Shown: piece after piece, positions 43,616 through 53,077 of the stretch
How the letters are laid out: every line of letters starts with the position of its first letter
How positions within the stretch are numbered: position 1 is the stretch's first letter
Assembly (NCBI GenBank): GCA_026692665.1
Contig: JAPLOF010000056.1
Location: 44,459-108,458 of the forward strand
Length of the DNA: 64,000 nucleotides
Source of the DNA: Planctomycetota bacterium
GTDB taxonomy: Bacteria > Planctomycetota > UBA1135 > GCA-002686595
Direction of reading: 5' to 3'
Notes under the pieces: generated by a model
The model's input: only the letters and a program-made list of their open reading frames with translations
Told to the model about the DNA's origin: nothing
Database searches by the model: none
Made by a program: the position numbers and the translations under genes

Positions 43616-45205
43616 ATGAACTCCCGATCGCTCTCGTCCTCCGTCCTGCTGATCTGCGCCGCCGCGGCGTGCAGCGTCCCTTCCGGAACGACGCCCGGCG
43701 CGGGCGCGCAGAAATCCGTGTCCGTCGCCGAGGCGCCGAACCCGCGCGGCGAGGAGCTGTACTTGCAGCACTGCAGCGTGTGCCACGGCTCGCGTGGCCA
43801 CGGCGACGGCCCGGCCGCGCCGCACCTGCTGCCGCCGGCGCGACGCTTCGAGTCGGGGGGCTTCCGGCTCGTCAGCTCCGAGAACGGCGCGCCCTCGGAC
43901 GCCGATCTCGTCGCGACGCTGCGACGCGGGATCCCCGGTTCGGCCATGCCGGCCTGGAGCTGGCTCCCCGATTCCGACCTCGAGTCGCTCGCGGCCCACG
44001 TGCGTACGCTGGCGATCGAGGGCTCGAGCCAGGAGCTCGCGACCGAGGCGCGCCGCGCGGGCGAATCCCTGTCGTCCGAGCAGGCCCAACGCCTCGCTCG
44101 CGAGCGCATGACCCCCGATCGCACGATCGAGGCCGCCGCCTCCGTGCCGGCCGACGCGACCCATCTCGCCGCGGGCCGGCGCGTGTATCTCGAGCGCTGC
44201 GCGCAGTGTCACGCGTCGGACGGCACCGGCGCGCGGACCCCGCGTCCCAACGCCGATGGCGGGCTCAACTGGGCACGCGACTTCACCGCGGGCTTCCTGA
44301 AGGGCGGCGACTCCACGCTGGCCCTGACCCGGCGCATCCGCGCGGGACTCCCGGGTTCCGCGATGCCGCCCAATCGCCTGGATCCCGCCGACGAGGCGGC
44401 GCTCGTCGTCTACGTGCAGAGCTTGATCCCGAAGGGAGTCGCGGACCGCCTCGTGCACGCGCGCTCCACGCTGACGGCGCGGCGCGTGGCGGTCGCGCCG
44501 GAGGATCCGGACGATCCGTCCTGGAAGACGGCGAACACGATCCGCGTCGTGCTCGCGCCGCTGTGGTGGAACGAGGAGGCGGTTCTCGAGGCCTCGCTCT
44601 CCGCTCTGCACGACGGGGAGACCGTCGCACTCCGGCTCTCCTGGGCCGACGCGACCGGCGACGTCCGTCTCTTCGCCGAGTCGCGGGCCAGCGACGGAGC
44701 CGCGCTGCAGCTCTCGAGCGCGAAGGAGCCCGCGCTGTTCGGCATGGGCGCGCCGCACGAACCCACGAATCTGTGGCACTGGCAGGCGTTGCGCGTCGAG
44801 GACGTGGAGGGCGCTCTCGATCTCGTCGCCCCCGTGCCGCATGCCCGCGAACCCGACCGCGCCAACGAGGTGCGCGCGGACGTGCCCCTGTACCACCGGC
44901 TCCTCGGCCGTCTCGAGCCGTCCGAGCGGGCGGACCAAATCACCGTGCGCGGCGTCGAGACCCTGCCTGGCGCGAACGCGGTTCCCGGAGAAGTGCGCGC
45001 GAAGGCGCACTGGCAGGACGGTCGCTGGAGCCTGGTCTTCCGGCGCGCGCTGCAGGGTCCGAACGCGGAGTCGAAGGGGGACATGGTGGCACTCGTGCCC
45101 GGGTCTCCGGTCCAAGTGGCCTGTGCCGTGTGGAACGGAGCCGCTGGCGACGCGGGCGCGCGCAAGTCGATCTCGATCTGGCAGGAACTGCTGCTCGAAC
45201 GCTGA
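43616..45205 (+). CDS. dihaem cytochrome c lipoprotein with ethylbenzene-dehydrogenase-like haem domain
   Basis: A 529-residue exported redox protein. The N-terminus has a lipobox-like AAAC (Cys19). Two c-type domains bind haem through CSVCH (53-57) and CAQCH (195-199), each followed by a GxPGSAMP methionine ligand. The C-terminal part (about 310-529) resembles the haem-binding domain of ethylbenzene dehydrogenase and related gamma subunits (LWHWQALRV and TVRLSWAD-like motifs). Such proteins pass electrons from a molybdenum enzyme or respiratory chain; no molybdenum enzyme is nearby. The ATG at 43616 starts a hydrophobic signal. Confidence 0.82.
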   Translation: MNSRSLSSSVLLICAAAACSVPSGTTPGAGAQKSVSVAEAPNPRGEELYLQHCSVCHGSRGHGDGPAAPHLLPPARRFESGGFRLVSSENGAPSDADLVATLRRGIPGSAMPAWSWLPDSDLESLAAHVRTLAIEGSSQELATEARRAGESLSSEQAQRLARERMTPDRTIEAAASVPADATHLAAGRRVYLERCAQCHASDGTGARTPRPNADGGLNWARDFTAGFLKGGDSTLALTRRIRAGLPGSAMPPNRLDPADEAALVVYVQSLIPKGVADRLVHARSTLTARRVAVAPEDPDDPSWKTANTIRVVLAPLWWNEEAVLEASLSALHDGETVALRLSWADATGDVRLFAESRASDGAALQLSSAKEPALFGMGAPHEPTNLWHWQALRVEDVEGALDLVAPVPHAREPDRANEVRADVPLYHRLLGRLEPSERADQITVRGVETLPGANAVPGEVRAKAHWQDGRWSLVFRRALQGPNAESKGDMVALVPGSPVQVACAVWNGAAGDAGARKSISIWQELLLER

Positions 45206-45253
45206 GGCACGCTCGCGCGCGGGTCGCTGGGCCGTGGCGCGAGGCTCCACGTT

Positions 45254-46288
45254 TCAGAGCGCGTCCGCGACCTCTCCGACCGCGATCGTGCACATGCACA
45301 CGGGGCCGTCGCGATGCGAGCAGGTGCGCGATCGACAGGGCGCGCAGTCGGGACGTCGCTGGCCGTGGATCACGCGGTGATGCGCGCGGACGCCGAACGG
45401 CCCCGTGCGCCGCTCGTCCTGCGGCCCGGCCAGCAGCACGACGCGCATGCCGGAACTCCAGGCGACGTGCATGGGCCCGGAGTCGCAGCCGACGAAGGGG
45501 ATCCCGCGCCGCGCGGCCGCCGTGAAGAGCGCGGCCAGTTCGCGCAAGCCCCGTTGTCCGACGACGTGGGCGATCCGCGGGTGGCGGAGCTCGGTCGCGA
45601 GCGCGCGTCCGTGAGCCTCCTCGGTCGGACCGCTGACGATCAGCACGGATCCGCGGTCCGCGCCCGCGCGCGCCAGCTCGGCGAAGCGCTCGATCGACCA
45701 CGACCGCACGTCGCCGGGCGGGGAGAGATGCAGGAGCACGCCGCCGGGCCCCGTCACGAGCTCGGCCAATCGCCGTTCTCCAGCCTCGATCTCGGGGCCC
45801 GCGAGCCCGGCGTCGAAGCGCGGCTCCGCGCGCCAGGCCGGGGCGACGTGTCGCGTCAACCGCAGGACGCGCTCGACCGCGTGCTCGACCGGTGGGCCGG
45901 CCGGGCAGGGGTCGGTCACCGAGGTCGCGGCGAAGCCCTCGCGCCAGTCCTCGCGCGCATAGCCGCTGCGACGCCCGGCGCGCGAGGCGAGCGCGACCAG
46001 CGCGCTCTTCACGTTGCCCTGCGCGTCGATCGACCAATCCGCGCCGAATTCCTCGAGATCGCGCGCGAGCCGGGGCCAGGCGGAAGCGCCCGCGCGGCGC
46101 TCGAAGCGGATCGTGCGCTCCAGGCCGGGCAGTCCCTCGAGGAGGCCCGCGAACTCCGGCTGCACCGCCCACGCGATCCGGGCTCGCGGATACGCGCCGC
46201 GCAGGGCGTGGTGCAGCGGCAACGCCTGCACGACGTCGCCCAGATGCGATAGCCGCACGATCAGGATGCGCAACGGGGCGTCGGACAC
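45254..46288 (-). CDS. family 9 glycosyltransferase (ADP-heptose:LPS heptosyltransferase-like)
   Basis: A 344-residue GT9 enzyme. The N-terminal RILIVRLSHLGDVVQALPLHHAL is the signature of WaaC/WaaF/RfaF-type heptosyltransferases. The C-terminal half has the nucleotide-sugar segments VLLHLSPPGDVRSW, VSGPTEE and VGCDSGPMHVAWSSGMRVVLLAGP. It probably extends the LPS core, fitting the LPS genes 5 kb away. The start is a GTG at 46288, 23 bp from the divergent kinase gene. Several Cys residues near the C-terminus (CAPCRSRTC, CMC) are unusual for the family and might bind a metal. Confidence 0.88.
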   Translation of the reverse strand: MSDAPLRILIVRLSHLGDVVQALPLHHALRGAYPRARIAWAVQPEFAGLLEGLPGLERTIRFERRAGASAWPRLARDLEEFGADWSIDAQGNVKSALVALASRAGRRSGYAREDWREGFAATSVTDPCPAGPPVEHAVERVLRLTRHVAPAWRAEPRFDAGLAGPEIEAGERRLAELVTGPGGVLLHLSPPGDVRSWSIERFAELARAGADRGSVLIVSGPTEEAHGRALATELRHPRIAHVVGQRGLRELAALFTAAARRGIPFVGCDSGPMHVAWSSGMRVVLLAGPQDERRTGPFGVRAHHRVIHGQRRPDCAPCRSRTCSHRDGPVCMCTIAVGEVADAL

Positions 46289-46311
46289 GTCCCGTAGGGT
46301 AGCCTCTCCGC

Positions 46312-48246
46312 GTGCTGCGCCGGATCGCGACGAAGTGGGTGCTGACCGTGCTCGCCGCGGTCCTCGTCCCGTTCCTCGGGTTCGCGTGGTACGTCGACGG
46401 CCAGAACGCGGAGCGGCACTGGGAGACCGTCCGCTACTACCTGCTCACGATGGCCGGCGAGACCGCCGCGCGCATCGACGACGAGGTGGGCGAGCGCCTG
46501 GCCGACGTCGAGACGTGGACGCGAACGACGCCGATCACCTCCTGGACCATCGCCGACTGGGACGGACGCGAGGCGGGATTCCGCCCCACGTTGGAGGCCA
46601 CGTTCGATCGCGTGGTCGCGGGGGGACGCGGTTGGGACCTGATCCTGGCCGTCAATGCGCGCGGCGAACTGGTCGTGTCGAACAGCGTCGATTCACGCGG
46701 CGAGCGCTTCGACGCGGCCGTGCTGGCCGGGCTGGCGCGCGACTACCGGCGTCAGAGCTGGTTCCAGCAGGCGCTGCGCGGCGAAGTCGTGCTGGTCGAC
46801 CACCACGCCTCCGACCTCCTGCCGCCGCGCGTGGACGTCGGCGTCCCGCACCCGGAGAACTTCCACGTCGGTTTCGCGATGCCGGTCCGCGATCCCGCGA
46901 ATCCGGACCTCGTCGTGGGGGCGGTGTACGCGCTGCTGAACTGGAGCCACGTGCAGAACCGGGTGTTGCGCAAGGTGCGCCCGCGCGTGCCTGGCGACGG
47001 GCAGCAGGACATCTACGGGTCCTCCTACACGTGGCTGTGGGCCTCCGACGGCGACACGATCCTCGCGCACCCGAACACGGCGCTCTACGGCCGGCGCGTG
47101 TCGGAGCCGCCCATCGACCTGCCCCAGCTGGCCGCCGCGGCGCGCGCCAACGACTGGGGCATGTACCCGGAGTACAAGTTCCAGGGGCGCTGGAAGAACG
47201 CCGCGTTCAAGCACTGCGCGAGCACGGATGCCGGCGGATTCGGATGGGTCGTCGGCGTGGGCATCGACAACGACGACACGTACGCGACCGTCAACCGGCT
47301 GCGGAGCGTGCTGTGGGGCGCGACGGCCATCGTCCTCGCGATCGTCGTCGTGTTCACGATCTTCGTCGCGCGACGCACGACCCGGCCGATCGTGGAGCTG
47401 AAGAAGCACACGCAGCGCGTGGCCGCGGGGGATCTCGACGCGCGCGTCGTCGTCGAATCCCAGGACGAGCTGGGCGACCTCGGGCGCGCGTTCAACGACA
47501 TGACCGCCGAGCTCAAGGAAAGCCGCACGCGACTGATCAAGGCCGAGAAGGACGCGGCGTGGCGCGAAATGGCCCGGCAGGTCGCGCACGAGATCAAGAA
47601 CCCGCTCACGCCCGTGCTGCTCTCGGCGAACCTCTTGGAGCGCGCACGCCGCGAGAAGAGCCCCGAGTTCGACACCATCTTCGACCGCACGATCGACCTG
47701 ATCCGTCGCCAGGTCGAGAACATGCGCAAGATCGCGGCCGACTTCTCGGCCTTCGCCGGTGCGCGCAAGGTGAACCCGGAACGCGTGGACCTGCGCCGGG
47801 TCGTCGACGAGACCGTCGAGCTGAACATGGCCTGGGCGCGCGAGCTGAAGATCGCCGTCGAGGTCTCGGGCGAACCCGCGCACGTGTGGGCCGACGCGGC
47901 GGAGTTGCGGCGCGTGCTCATCAACCTGGTCTCGAACGCGTTCGAGGCGATGCCGAGCGGAGGAACGCTCTCGATCGCGATCTCGCGCAGCGCGGACGCC
48001 GGCGCCGGTTCCCGGGTCGTGCTCGAGGTCCAGGACAGCGGCGTCGGGCTCTCGGACACGGTGCGGGCGCGTCTGTTCGAGCCGTACTTCACGACCCGCA
48101 GCCACGGGACCGGCCTCGGACTCGCGATCTCCCGCCGCATCGTCGAGGAACTCGGCGGGACGATCGCGCTCGATGCGCGCACCGACGGGCACGGCACCGT
48201 GGCTCGCGTCACCCTGCCGGAACACACGACGGAGACCCGCGCGTGA
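46312..48246 (+). CDS. NtrY-like sensor histidine kinase (orphan)
   Basis: A 644-residue kinase starting at GTG. The N-terminal helix (about 9-27) and second helix (about 336-356) bracket a large extracytoplasmic sensor, probably a double Cache domain. HAMP (357-410) precedes the phosphoacceptor motif AHEIKNPLTP with His426. The ATP-binding domain has LINLVSNAFEA, DSGVGLSD and GTGLGLAISRR. VAHEIKNPLTP is typical of NtrY kinases. No response regulator lies nearby, so its partner is elsewhere. Its stop overlaps the start of the epimerase gene (GTGA). Confidence 0.92.
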   Translation: MLRRIATKWVLTVLAAVLVPFLGFAWYVDGQNAERHWETVRYYLLTMAGETAARIDDEVGERLADVETWTRTTPITSWTIADWDGREAGFRPTLEATFDRVVAGGRGWDLILAVNARGELVVSNSVDSRGERFDAAVLAGLARDYRRQSWFQQALRGEVVLVDHHASDLLPPRVDVGVPHPENFHVGFAMPVRDPANPDLVVGAVYALLNWSHVQNRVLRKVRPRVPGDGQQDIYGSSYTWLWASDGDTILAHPNTALYGRRVSEPPIDLPQLAAAARANDWGMYPEYKFQGRWKNAAFKHCASTDAGGFGWVVGVGIDNDDTYATVNRLRSVLWGATAIVLAIVVVFTIFVARRTTRPIVELKKHTQRVAAGDLDARVVVESQDELGDLGRAFNDMTAELKESRTRLIKAEKDAAWREMARQVAHEIKNPLTPVLLSANLLERARREKSPEFDTIFDRTIDLIRRQVENMRKIAADFSAFAGARKVNPERVDLRRVVDETVELNMAWARELKIAVEVSGEPAHVWADAAELRRVLINLVSNAFEAMPSGGTLSIAISRSADAGAGSRVVLEVQDSGVGLSDTVRARLFEPYFTTRSHGTGLGLAISRRIVEELGGTIALDARTDGHGTVARVTLPEHTTETRA

Positions 48247-49271
48247 AGGCTCCGGGCGTCGTCCTGGTCACCGGCGGCACCGGTTTCCTCGGGGGAGCGA
48301 TCGTGCGCCGGCTCGCGGCACGGGGCGACGAAGTGCACGTCCTGGCCCGGGCCTCCTCCGACCGTTCGGTGCTCGACGACACGGCCGTGACCTGGCACGC
48401 GGGGGACCTGACCGACGCCCCTTCCATCCGCGCCGCCACCCGCGCGGTCGCGAGCCGTGCGGCGAACCTGCGCCGGCCCGCGCAGGTCGTGCACAGCGGC
48501 GCGCTCATCAGCTACCGCACCGCCGATCGCGCGGCGCAGGTCGCCGCGAACGTCGAGGGCACGCGCCTCGTGCTGGCCGCCGCCGCGGAGTCGCGCGTCG
48601 CGCGCGTCCTGCACGTCAGCTCCGTCGTGGCGGTGGGGCACGGGACCGGCCAGGAACCTCTCGACGAGACGATGGTCTGGAACAACGGCCCTCTCGGCGT
48701 CGACTACGCGACGACCAAGCGACAGGCGGAGGAGCTCGCCGTCGAAGCCGCGCGCGATCTCGACGTCGTCATCACGAACCCGGGCGCCATCTTCGGCGCC
48801 TGGACGGGCAAGTCGAACACGGCCAAGTTCCTGCGGCAGGCCTCCACGGGCAAGGGACCGCTGGTCGCGCCGCCCGGATCGATCGGCGTGCTCGGCATCG
48901 ACGACGCGGCCGACGGCTGCATCCTGGCCCTCGATCGCGGTCGGCGCGGCGAGCGCTACCTGCTCGTCGAGCGCTGGATCTCGACCGCCGACCTCTTCCG
49001 CCTCGTCGCCGCGGTCACGGGCGGACGCGCGCCGCTCTTCACGCTGCCCCGATTCCTGTGGCCCCTCGTCGTGCCGGTCGCGCGCGTCGTGGATCGCATC
49101 CACCCGCTCGACATGACGCCGCCGCAGGCCCTGGCCATGCTCGGCGTGGAGCTGCGCTTCGACGCGCGCAAGGCCCGGACGGAACTCGGCTGGCAGCCGC
49201 TGCCGTTCGAGGAGGTCCTGCGCCGTACCGTGCGGGGGCTCGGGCTGCCCGTGGCCGACGATCGCGGTTGA
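48243..49271 (+). CDS. extended SDR / NAD-dependent epimerase (HpnA-like)
   Basis: A 342-residue Rossmann-fold enzyme. The NAD(P) motif GGTGFLG is at 11-17 and the catalytic YATTK at 155-159. It also carries VVHSGALISYRTADRAAQVAANVEGT and TNPGAIFG, common to 3-beta-HSD, dihydroflavonol reductase and hopanoid-associated HpnA epimerases. The exact substrate is open. The GTG start at 48243 overlaps the kinase stop, so the two are co-translated. An HpnB-like transferase is 19 kb away. Confidence 0.88.
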   Translation: MKAPGVVLVTGGTGFLGGAIVRRLAARGDEVHVLARASSDRSVLDDTAVTWHAGDLTDAPSIRAATRAVASRAANLRRPAQVVHSGALISYRTADRAAQVAANVEGTRLVLAAAAESRVARVLHVSSVVAVGHGTGQEPLDETMVWNNGPLGVDYATTKRQAEELAVEAARDLDVVITNPGAIFGAWTGKSNTAKFLRQASTGKGPLVAPPGSIGVLGIDDAADGCILALDRGRRGERYLLVERWISTADLFRLVAAVTGGRAPLFTLPRFLWPLVVPVARVVDRIHPLDMTPPQALAMLGVELRFDARKARTELGWQPLPFEEVLRRTVRGLGLPVADDRG

Positions 49272-49321
49272 CGAGCCCGGGAACGGGGTTCTTACAGCTC
49301 CGGGCGGCGGGCATCCCTAGC

Positions 49322-52300
49322 ATGGCATCGGGCGCGTGTTCCGCGACGAACAGGCGGCCGTCCAACACCCCGAGGCTTCCCTTGCCGAGTTCCTCTCCCC
49401 GCCGTGGCGCCGCGCCGCGCGCGATCCTCGTCCTCCTTGCGGCGGTACCGATCCTCGTTCTGGCGCTCTGGTTCCTGCTCTCGCGGGCGGATACCGCCAC
49501 CGGTCTCGGGCCGAAGGCCGCGAGCGAAGCCGTGGCCCCGAGCGCGGGGATCGCGCTCGAAGTCGCCCCGCCGGTCGAGCTCGCCGATTCCGCTTCCGCC
49601 GCGAACCCTGTGCGCTCGCAGGGCCTCGCCGCGGGCGTGAGGTTGCGCGGCCCGGGCAAGCTCGACGGCGCGGTCCTCGAGCGCTCGACCAGTCGCGGTG
49701 TGGCTGGCGCACGGATCGAGTTGCTCTCGATGCCGCCGGCTGGCGCCGCGTTCCTGGGCCGGATCTTCCGACTGTTCGCGGGTTCGAGCGACCTGTCGCG
49801 CAACGTGCGCCCCGTCGCGGTGGCGATCAGCGGGCCGGACGGGCGCTTCCATTTCGAGGGCGTGCGGACAGGGACGTACTTCCTGGACGCGCGCGGCGAC
49901 TACCACGTTCCCGAGAGCGTTCCGCGCGCCCGCGTCCTCCCGTCGGGCTCCGGCGGTCCGGTGGAGCTCTGGGTGAACGGTGGTGGCCGCGTCGTCGGAC
50001 GAGCCCTCTTGCCCGACGGTACGCCCGCGAAGGGCGCGACGCTGGCGCTCGTGCCCGGGCCGAACAACTTCCTCTCGACCCTGAACACGGGCGACATGCG
50101 CTGGCTCGACGCGCAGAGCGACGAGCAGGGGATGTTCGCGATCCCTGGCGTACCGCCGGGCGAGGGCTACGAGATCACGGCGACGGGGAGCGGGTTCGCC
50201 GTATCCCACCTCGTCGACATCGCGATCGCCGCCGGGAAGGACACGAGCGTCGTGGTCCAGACACGCGCGGGAGGCTCGATCACGGGGCGCGTCCTGGCGG
50301 CCCGCGCGGACGGCGATCCCACGCCGCTGCCGGAAGCGCACCTGGGCGCCGTGCCGCGCGGCCTGCGCAACCTGCGCTGCGCCGAGGAAGTGCTGACCGC
50401 GACGCACTGCGTGAGCGGTGCCGACGGCACCTTCGTGATGAGGAACGTGCCGCCGGGCGACGTGGACATCGTGGCGATCGAACGCACGCATCTGCCTGCG
50501 ATCGGCGCGCGTGCATCGCTGGCCGACGGAGTCACGATCCAGGCCGACGACATCGTGCTGAAGCCCGGCGCGATGATCGCGGGGCGCGTCGTGGATGCAC
50601 GCGGCGCGCCCGTCGCGGGTGTCGCTCTGCGCTTCAACCTCGTCGACTGGAAGAACTTCCAGTTCGACTTCTCGCTGGCGCCGATGATGGCCGCGGCGGT
50701 CAAGGGTTTCGATCTGCCGAAGACCGACGCGGACGGTCGCTTCCTCGCCGGACCGATCGCGGGCGACGCACCCTACGAGGTCACGTTCTCCAAGACGGGC
50801 TACGTCGATGCCGAGCTGAAGCACGACCCGAAGACCGCGTCGGGCGAAGTCGTCGTGAAGATGCAGAAGGGCGGCGCCGTCGAAGGCGTCGTCATGGACG
50901 AGGCCCGCGGCGAACCCGTCGGGGCCTTCACGGTCGGCGGCGGCGATCTGGTCGAGGTCGAGGCCGATTCGCCCGGCGTCGGGAATCCCTTCTCGGGCGG
51001 CACGACGGTCGAGGACGCGACCGGCCGCTTCCGCATCGAGTCGGTCCGGCCGGGCAAGTCGACGCTCGTGTTCCGCGCGCCGGGATACCTGGCCAGTTCC
51101 GTCGAGGTCGACGTGGTCGAGGGCGAGACCAAGAAGGGCGTGATCGTGCAGCTCTCGCCGGGCGGCATCGTGCGCGGCGTCGTGCTCGACGCGAAGGGCA
51201 AGCCCGTCGCCGGCGCGCAGGTCGTCGCCCAGGCTTCGGGCGCCGGCGAGAAGGCGCGCGAGCGCCGTCGCGATCGCATGCAGCGCGGCGGTTTCGGGCG
51301 CGGCGGGAACCGCGGCGGTGGCCCCCCGGAGAGCCCCTTCGGTCCGATGATGGCCGGCGGCGCCGACGCGGTGGACGACATCCCGCCCGGATTCCTCTCC
51401 ATGGCGGCCGGGATGGGGATGCTGGGCGACCGCGCGGGCACGACGAACGCGAGCGGGGCATTCGAGCTCGTGGGAGTCGAGCCCGGTTCCATCCGGGTGC
51501 ACGCGTTCCACCGTCAGTACGCCGGCGGATCCAGCGAGGCGAAGACGATGCCCGAGGAGGGCGTGCTCGACGGCGTCGTCGTGAAGCTCAAGCCCGGCGG
51601 CGCGATCGTGGGCACGGTGACCGATCGCTTCGGCCGACCGGTCGCCGACCAGATCGTCCTGGCGTTCGCACCGGCGGCCTTCGGCGGTCCGGGTGGCGGA
51701 GGATCGGCCGCGAGCGGCGCGTACCAGGGATCGACCGACGACGAGGGCCGCTACGCGATCCGTCACGTCGGCGCGGGCAGCTACTTCCTCGTCGCCACGC
51801 GCGGAGACGAGGACCTCAACCCGGCGACCTTCTTCGGCACGCTGAACTTCGATCTCGTGACCGTGCCCGAGGGCGAGGAGGTCGAGTTCGACCTCGTCGA
51901 CAGCACGGCGGCGGCCTGCAAGGTCCGCGGCGTCGTGACCTACCGCGGCGAGCCGGCCGCGCGCGGCAACCTCGTCGCGACGAGTACGGACACCGAGAGC
52001 GTGTTGGGCGTCGAGTTCCGCGCCGCGAAGATGCTCGGAGGCGGACGCTTCGAGTTCGCCGGGCTCGCGCCGGGCACCTGGCAGCTCCAGTTCGACGGCG
52101 ACGGCCCGCAGGTGCGCACGTCGATCGAAGTCCCCGATCTGCCCGAGGTCGAAGTCGTCGTGGCTCTTCCCGAAGGCGGAGTCGAAGGCCGGGTCGTGGA
52201 CGACCGCACGAACGAGCCGATCGAGGGCGTGCAGGTCACGCTGCGGCGCACCGGTGGGGCTCCGAAGGCGAAGGGGCTGCTCGGCAGCGTGATCGCGCGC

Positions 52301-53059
52301 GATGGGGGTGCCGTCCGCCGCAACACGGACGCGAAGGGCGAGTTCCGTTTCGACCGCCTCGAGGGCGCCGAGTACGAAATCGTGGCACAGACCCCGTCGT
52401 GGCGTCGCAAGGAGGGACGCGAGAGCTATGCGCCGAGCGAACCGGCGCTGCTGCGCGTCGACTCGACGCGCGTGGAGCGCGACGTGGTGCTGCGGCTACT
52501 GCCGTCTCTCGGGATCTCGGGCCGGGTGACCGGAGCCGACGCGCCGATCGAGGGCGTGCGGGTCGTCGCGATCCGCGAAGGCGGAGGTGCCGATGGCGTC
52601 GAGTCCGCGCGCACGGACGCCGAAGGCAAGTTCTCGATCCGCGGCCTCGCGAGCGGCAAGTACCGGCTGAGCGCGAACGCCGATGGCTGGGCCGAGGGCC
52701 GGAAGTCCGACATCGACGTCCAGCGCGGGCGCGAGGTCGGGGACGTGCAGATGGTGCTCACGAAGGGCGTCCTCGTTCGCGCGCGCGTTTCGAAGGGCGG
52801 CCTCCCCGTGTCGGGCGCGCGCGTCCAACTCCTCGCGCCCAGCGGCGAGGCCACGGGCAGCGACGATCCCGGCCGCGCGATCGAGGGCTTCTTCCGCGGG
52901 GAAGGCGCCACGGACACGCAAGGCCTCGTCGAGGTCGGTCGCTACGCTCCGGGAAAGTACCGGCTCGAGGCGCAGCGCGGCGCGAACCGGTCGGCCAAGG
53001 ACGTGACGATCGACGGACGGGACACCGAGACGGAGCTGCGGATCGACCTCGACGGTTGA
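49322..53059 (+). CDS. membrane-anchored protein of repeated carboxypeptidase-regulatory-like domains
   Basis: A 1245-residue protein with one N-terminal helix (34-53) and an extracytoplasmic chain of about ten repeated beta-sandwich domains, with motifs of the kind GRVVDARGAPVAGVALR, TDADGRFLAGPIAGD and GGxVxGxVxD. These are carboxypeptidase-regulatory-like (CarboxypepD_reg) domains. A Gly-rich insert (RGGFGRGGNRGGG) lies near 655-670. No catalytic domain is visible. The ATG at 49322 is the likely start; a TTG at 49382 would leave the helix near the N-terminus. It may be a surface-anchored binding or structural protein. The PPIase gene follows after 18 nt. Confidence 0.82.
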   Translation: MASGACSATNRRPSNTPRLPLPSSSPRRGAAPRAILVLLAAVPILVLALWFLLSRADTATGLGPKAASEAVAPSAGIALEVAPPVELADSASAANPVRSQGLAAGVRLRGPGKLDGAVLERSTSRGVAGARIELLSMPPAGAAFLGRIFRLFAGSSDLSRNVRPVAVAISGPDGRFHFEGVRTGTYFLDARGDYHVPESVPRARVLPSGSGGPVELWVNGGGRVVGRALLPDGTPAKGATLALVPGPNNFLSTLNTGDMRWLDAQSDEQGMFAIPGVPPGEGYEITATGSGFAVSHLVDIAIAAGKDTSVVVQTRAGGSITGRVLAARADGDPTPLPEAHLGAVPRGLRNLRCAEEVLTATHCVSGADGTFVMRNVPPGDVDIVAIERTHLPAIGARASLADGVTIQADDIVLKPGAMIAGRVVDARGAPVAGVALRFNLVDWKNFQFDFSLAPMMAAAVKGFDLPKTDADGRFLAGPIAGDAPYEVTFSKTGYVDAELKHDPKTASGEVVVKMQKGGAVEGVVMDEARGEPVGAFTVGGGDLVEVEADSPGVGNPFSGGTTVEDATGRFRIESVRPGKSTLVFRAPGYLASSVEVDVVEGETKKGVIVQLSPGGIVRGVVLDAKGKPVAGAQVVAQASGAGEKARERRRDRMQRGGFGRGGNRGGGPPESPFGPMMAGGADAVDDIPPGFLSMAAGMGMLGDRAGTTNASGAFELVGVEPGSIRVHAFHRQYAGGSSEAKTMPEEGVLDGVVVKLKPGGAIVGTVTDRFGRPVADQIVLAFAPAAFGGPGGGGSAASGAYQGSTDDEGRYAIRHVGAGSYFLVATRGDEDLNPATFFGTLNFDLVTVPEGEEVEFDLVDSTAAACKVRGVVTYRGEPAARGNLVATSTDTESVLGVEFRAAKMLGGGRFEFAGLAPGTWQLQFDGDGPQVRTSIEVPDLPEVEVVVALPEGGVEGRVVDDRTNEPIEGVQVTLRRTGGAPKAKGLLGSVIARDGGAVRRNTDAKGEFRFDRLEGAEYEIVAQTPSWRRKEGRESYAPSEPALLRVDSTRVERDVVLRLLPSLGISGRVTGADAPIEGVRVVAIREGGGADGVESARTDAEGKFSIRGLASGKYRLSANADGWAEGRKSDIDVQRGREVGDVQMVLTKGVLVRARVSKGGLPVSGARVQLLAPSGEATGSDDPGRAIEGFFRGEGATDTQGLVEVGRYAPGKYRLEAQRGANRSAKDVTIDGRDTETELRIDLDG

Positions 53060-53077
53060 CGTAGGATCGCCACCCAG

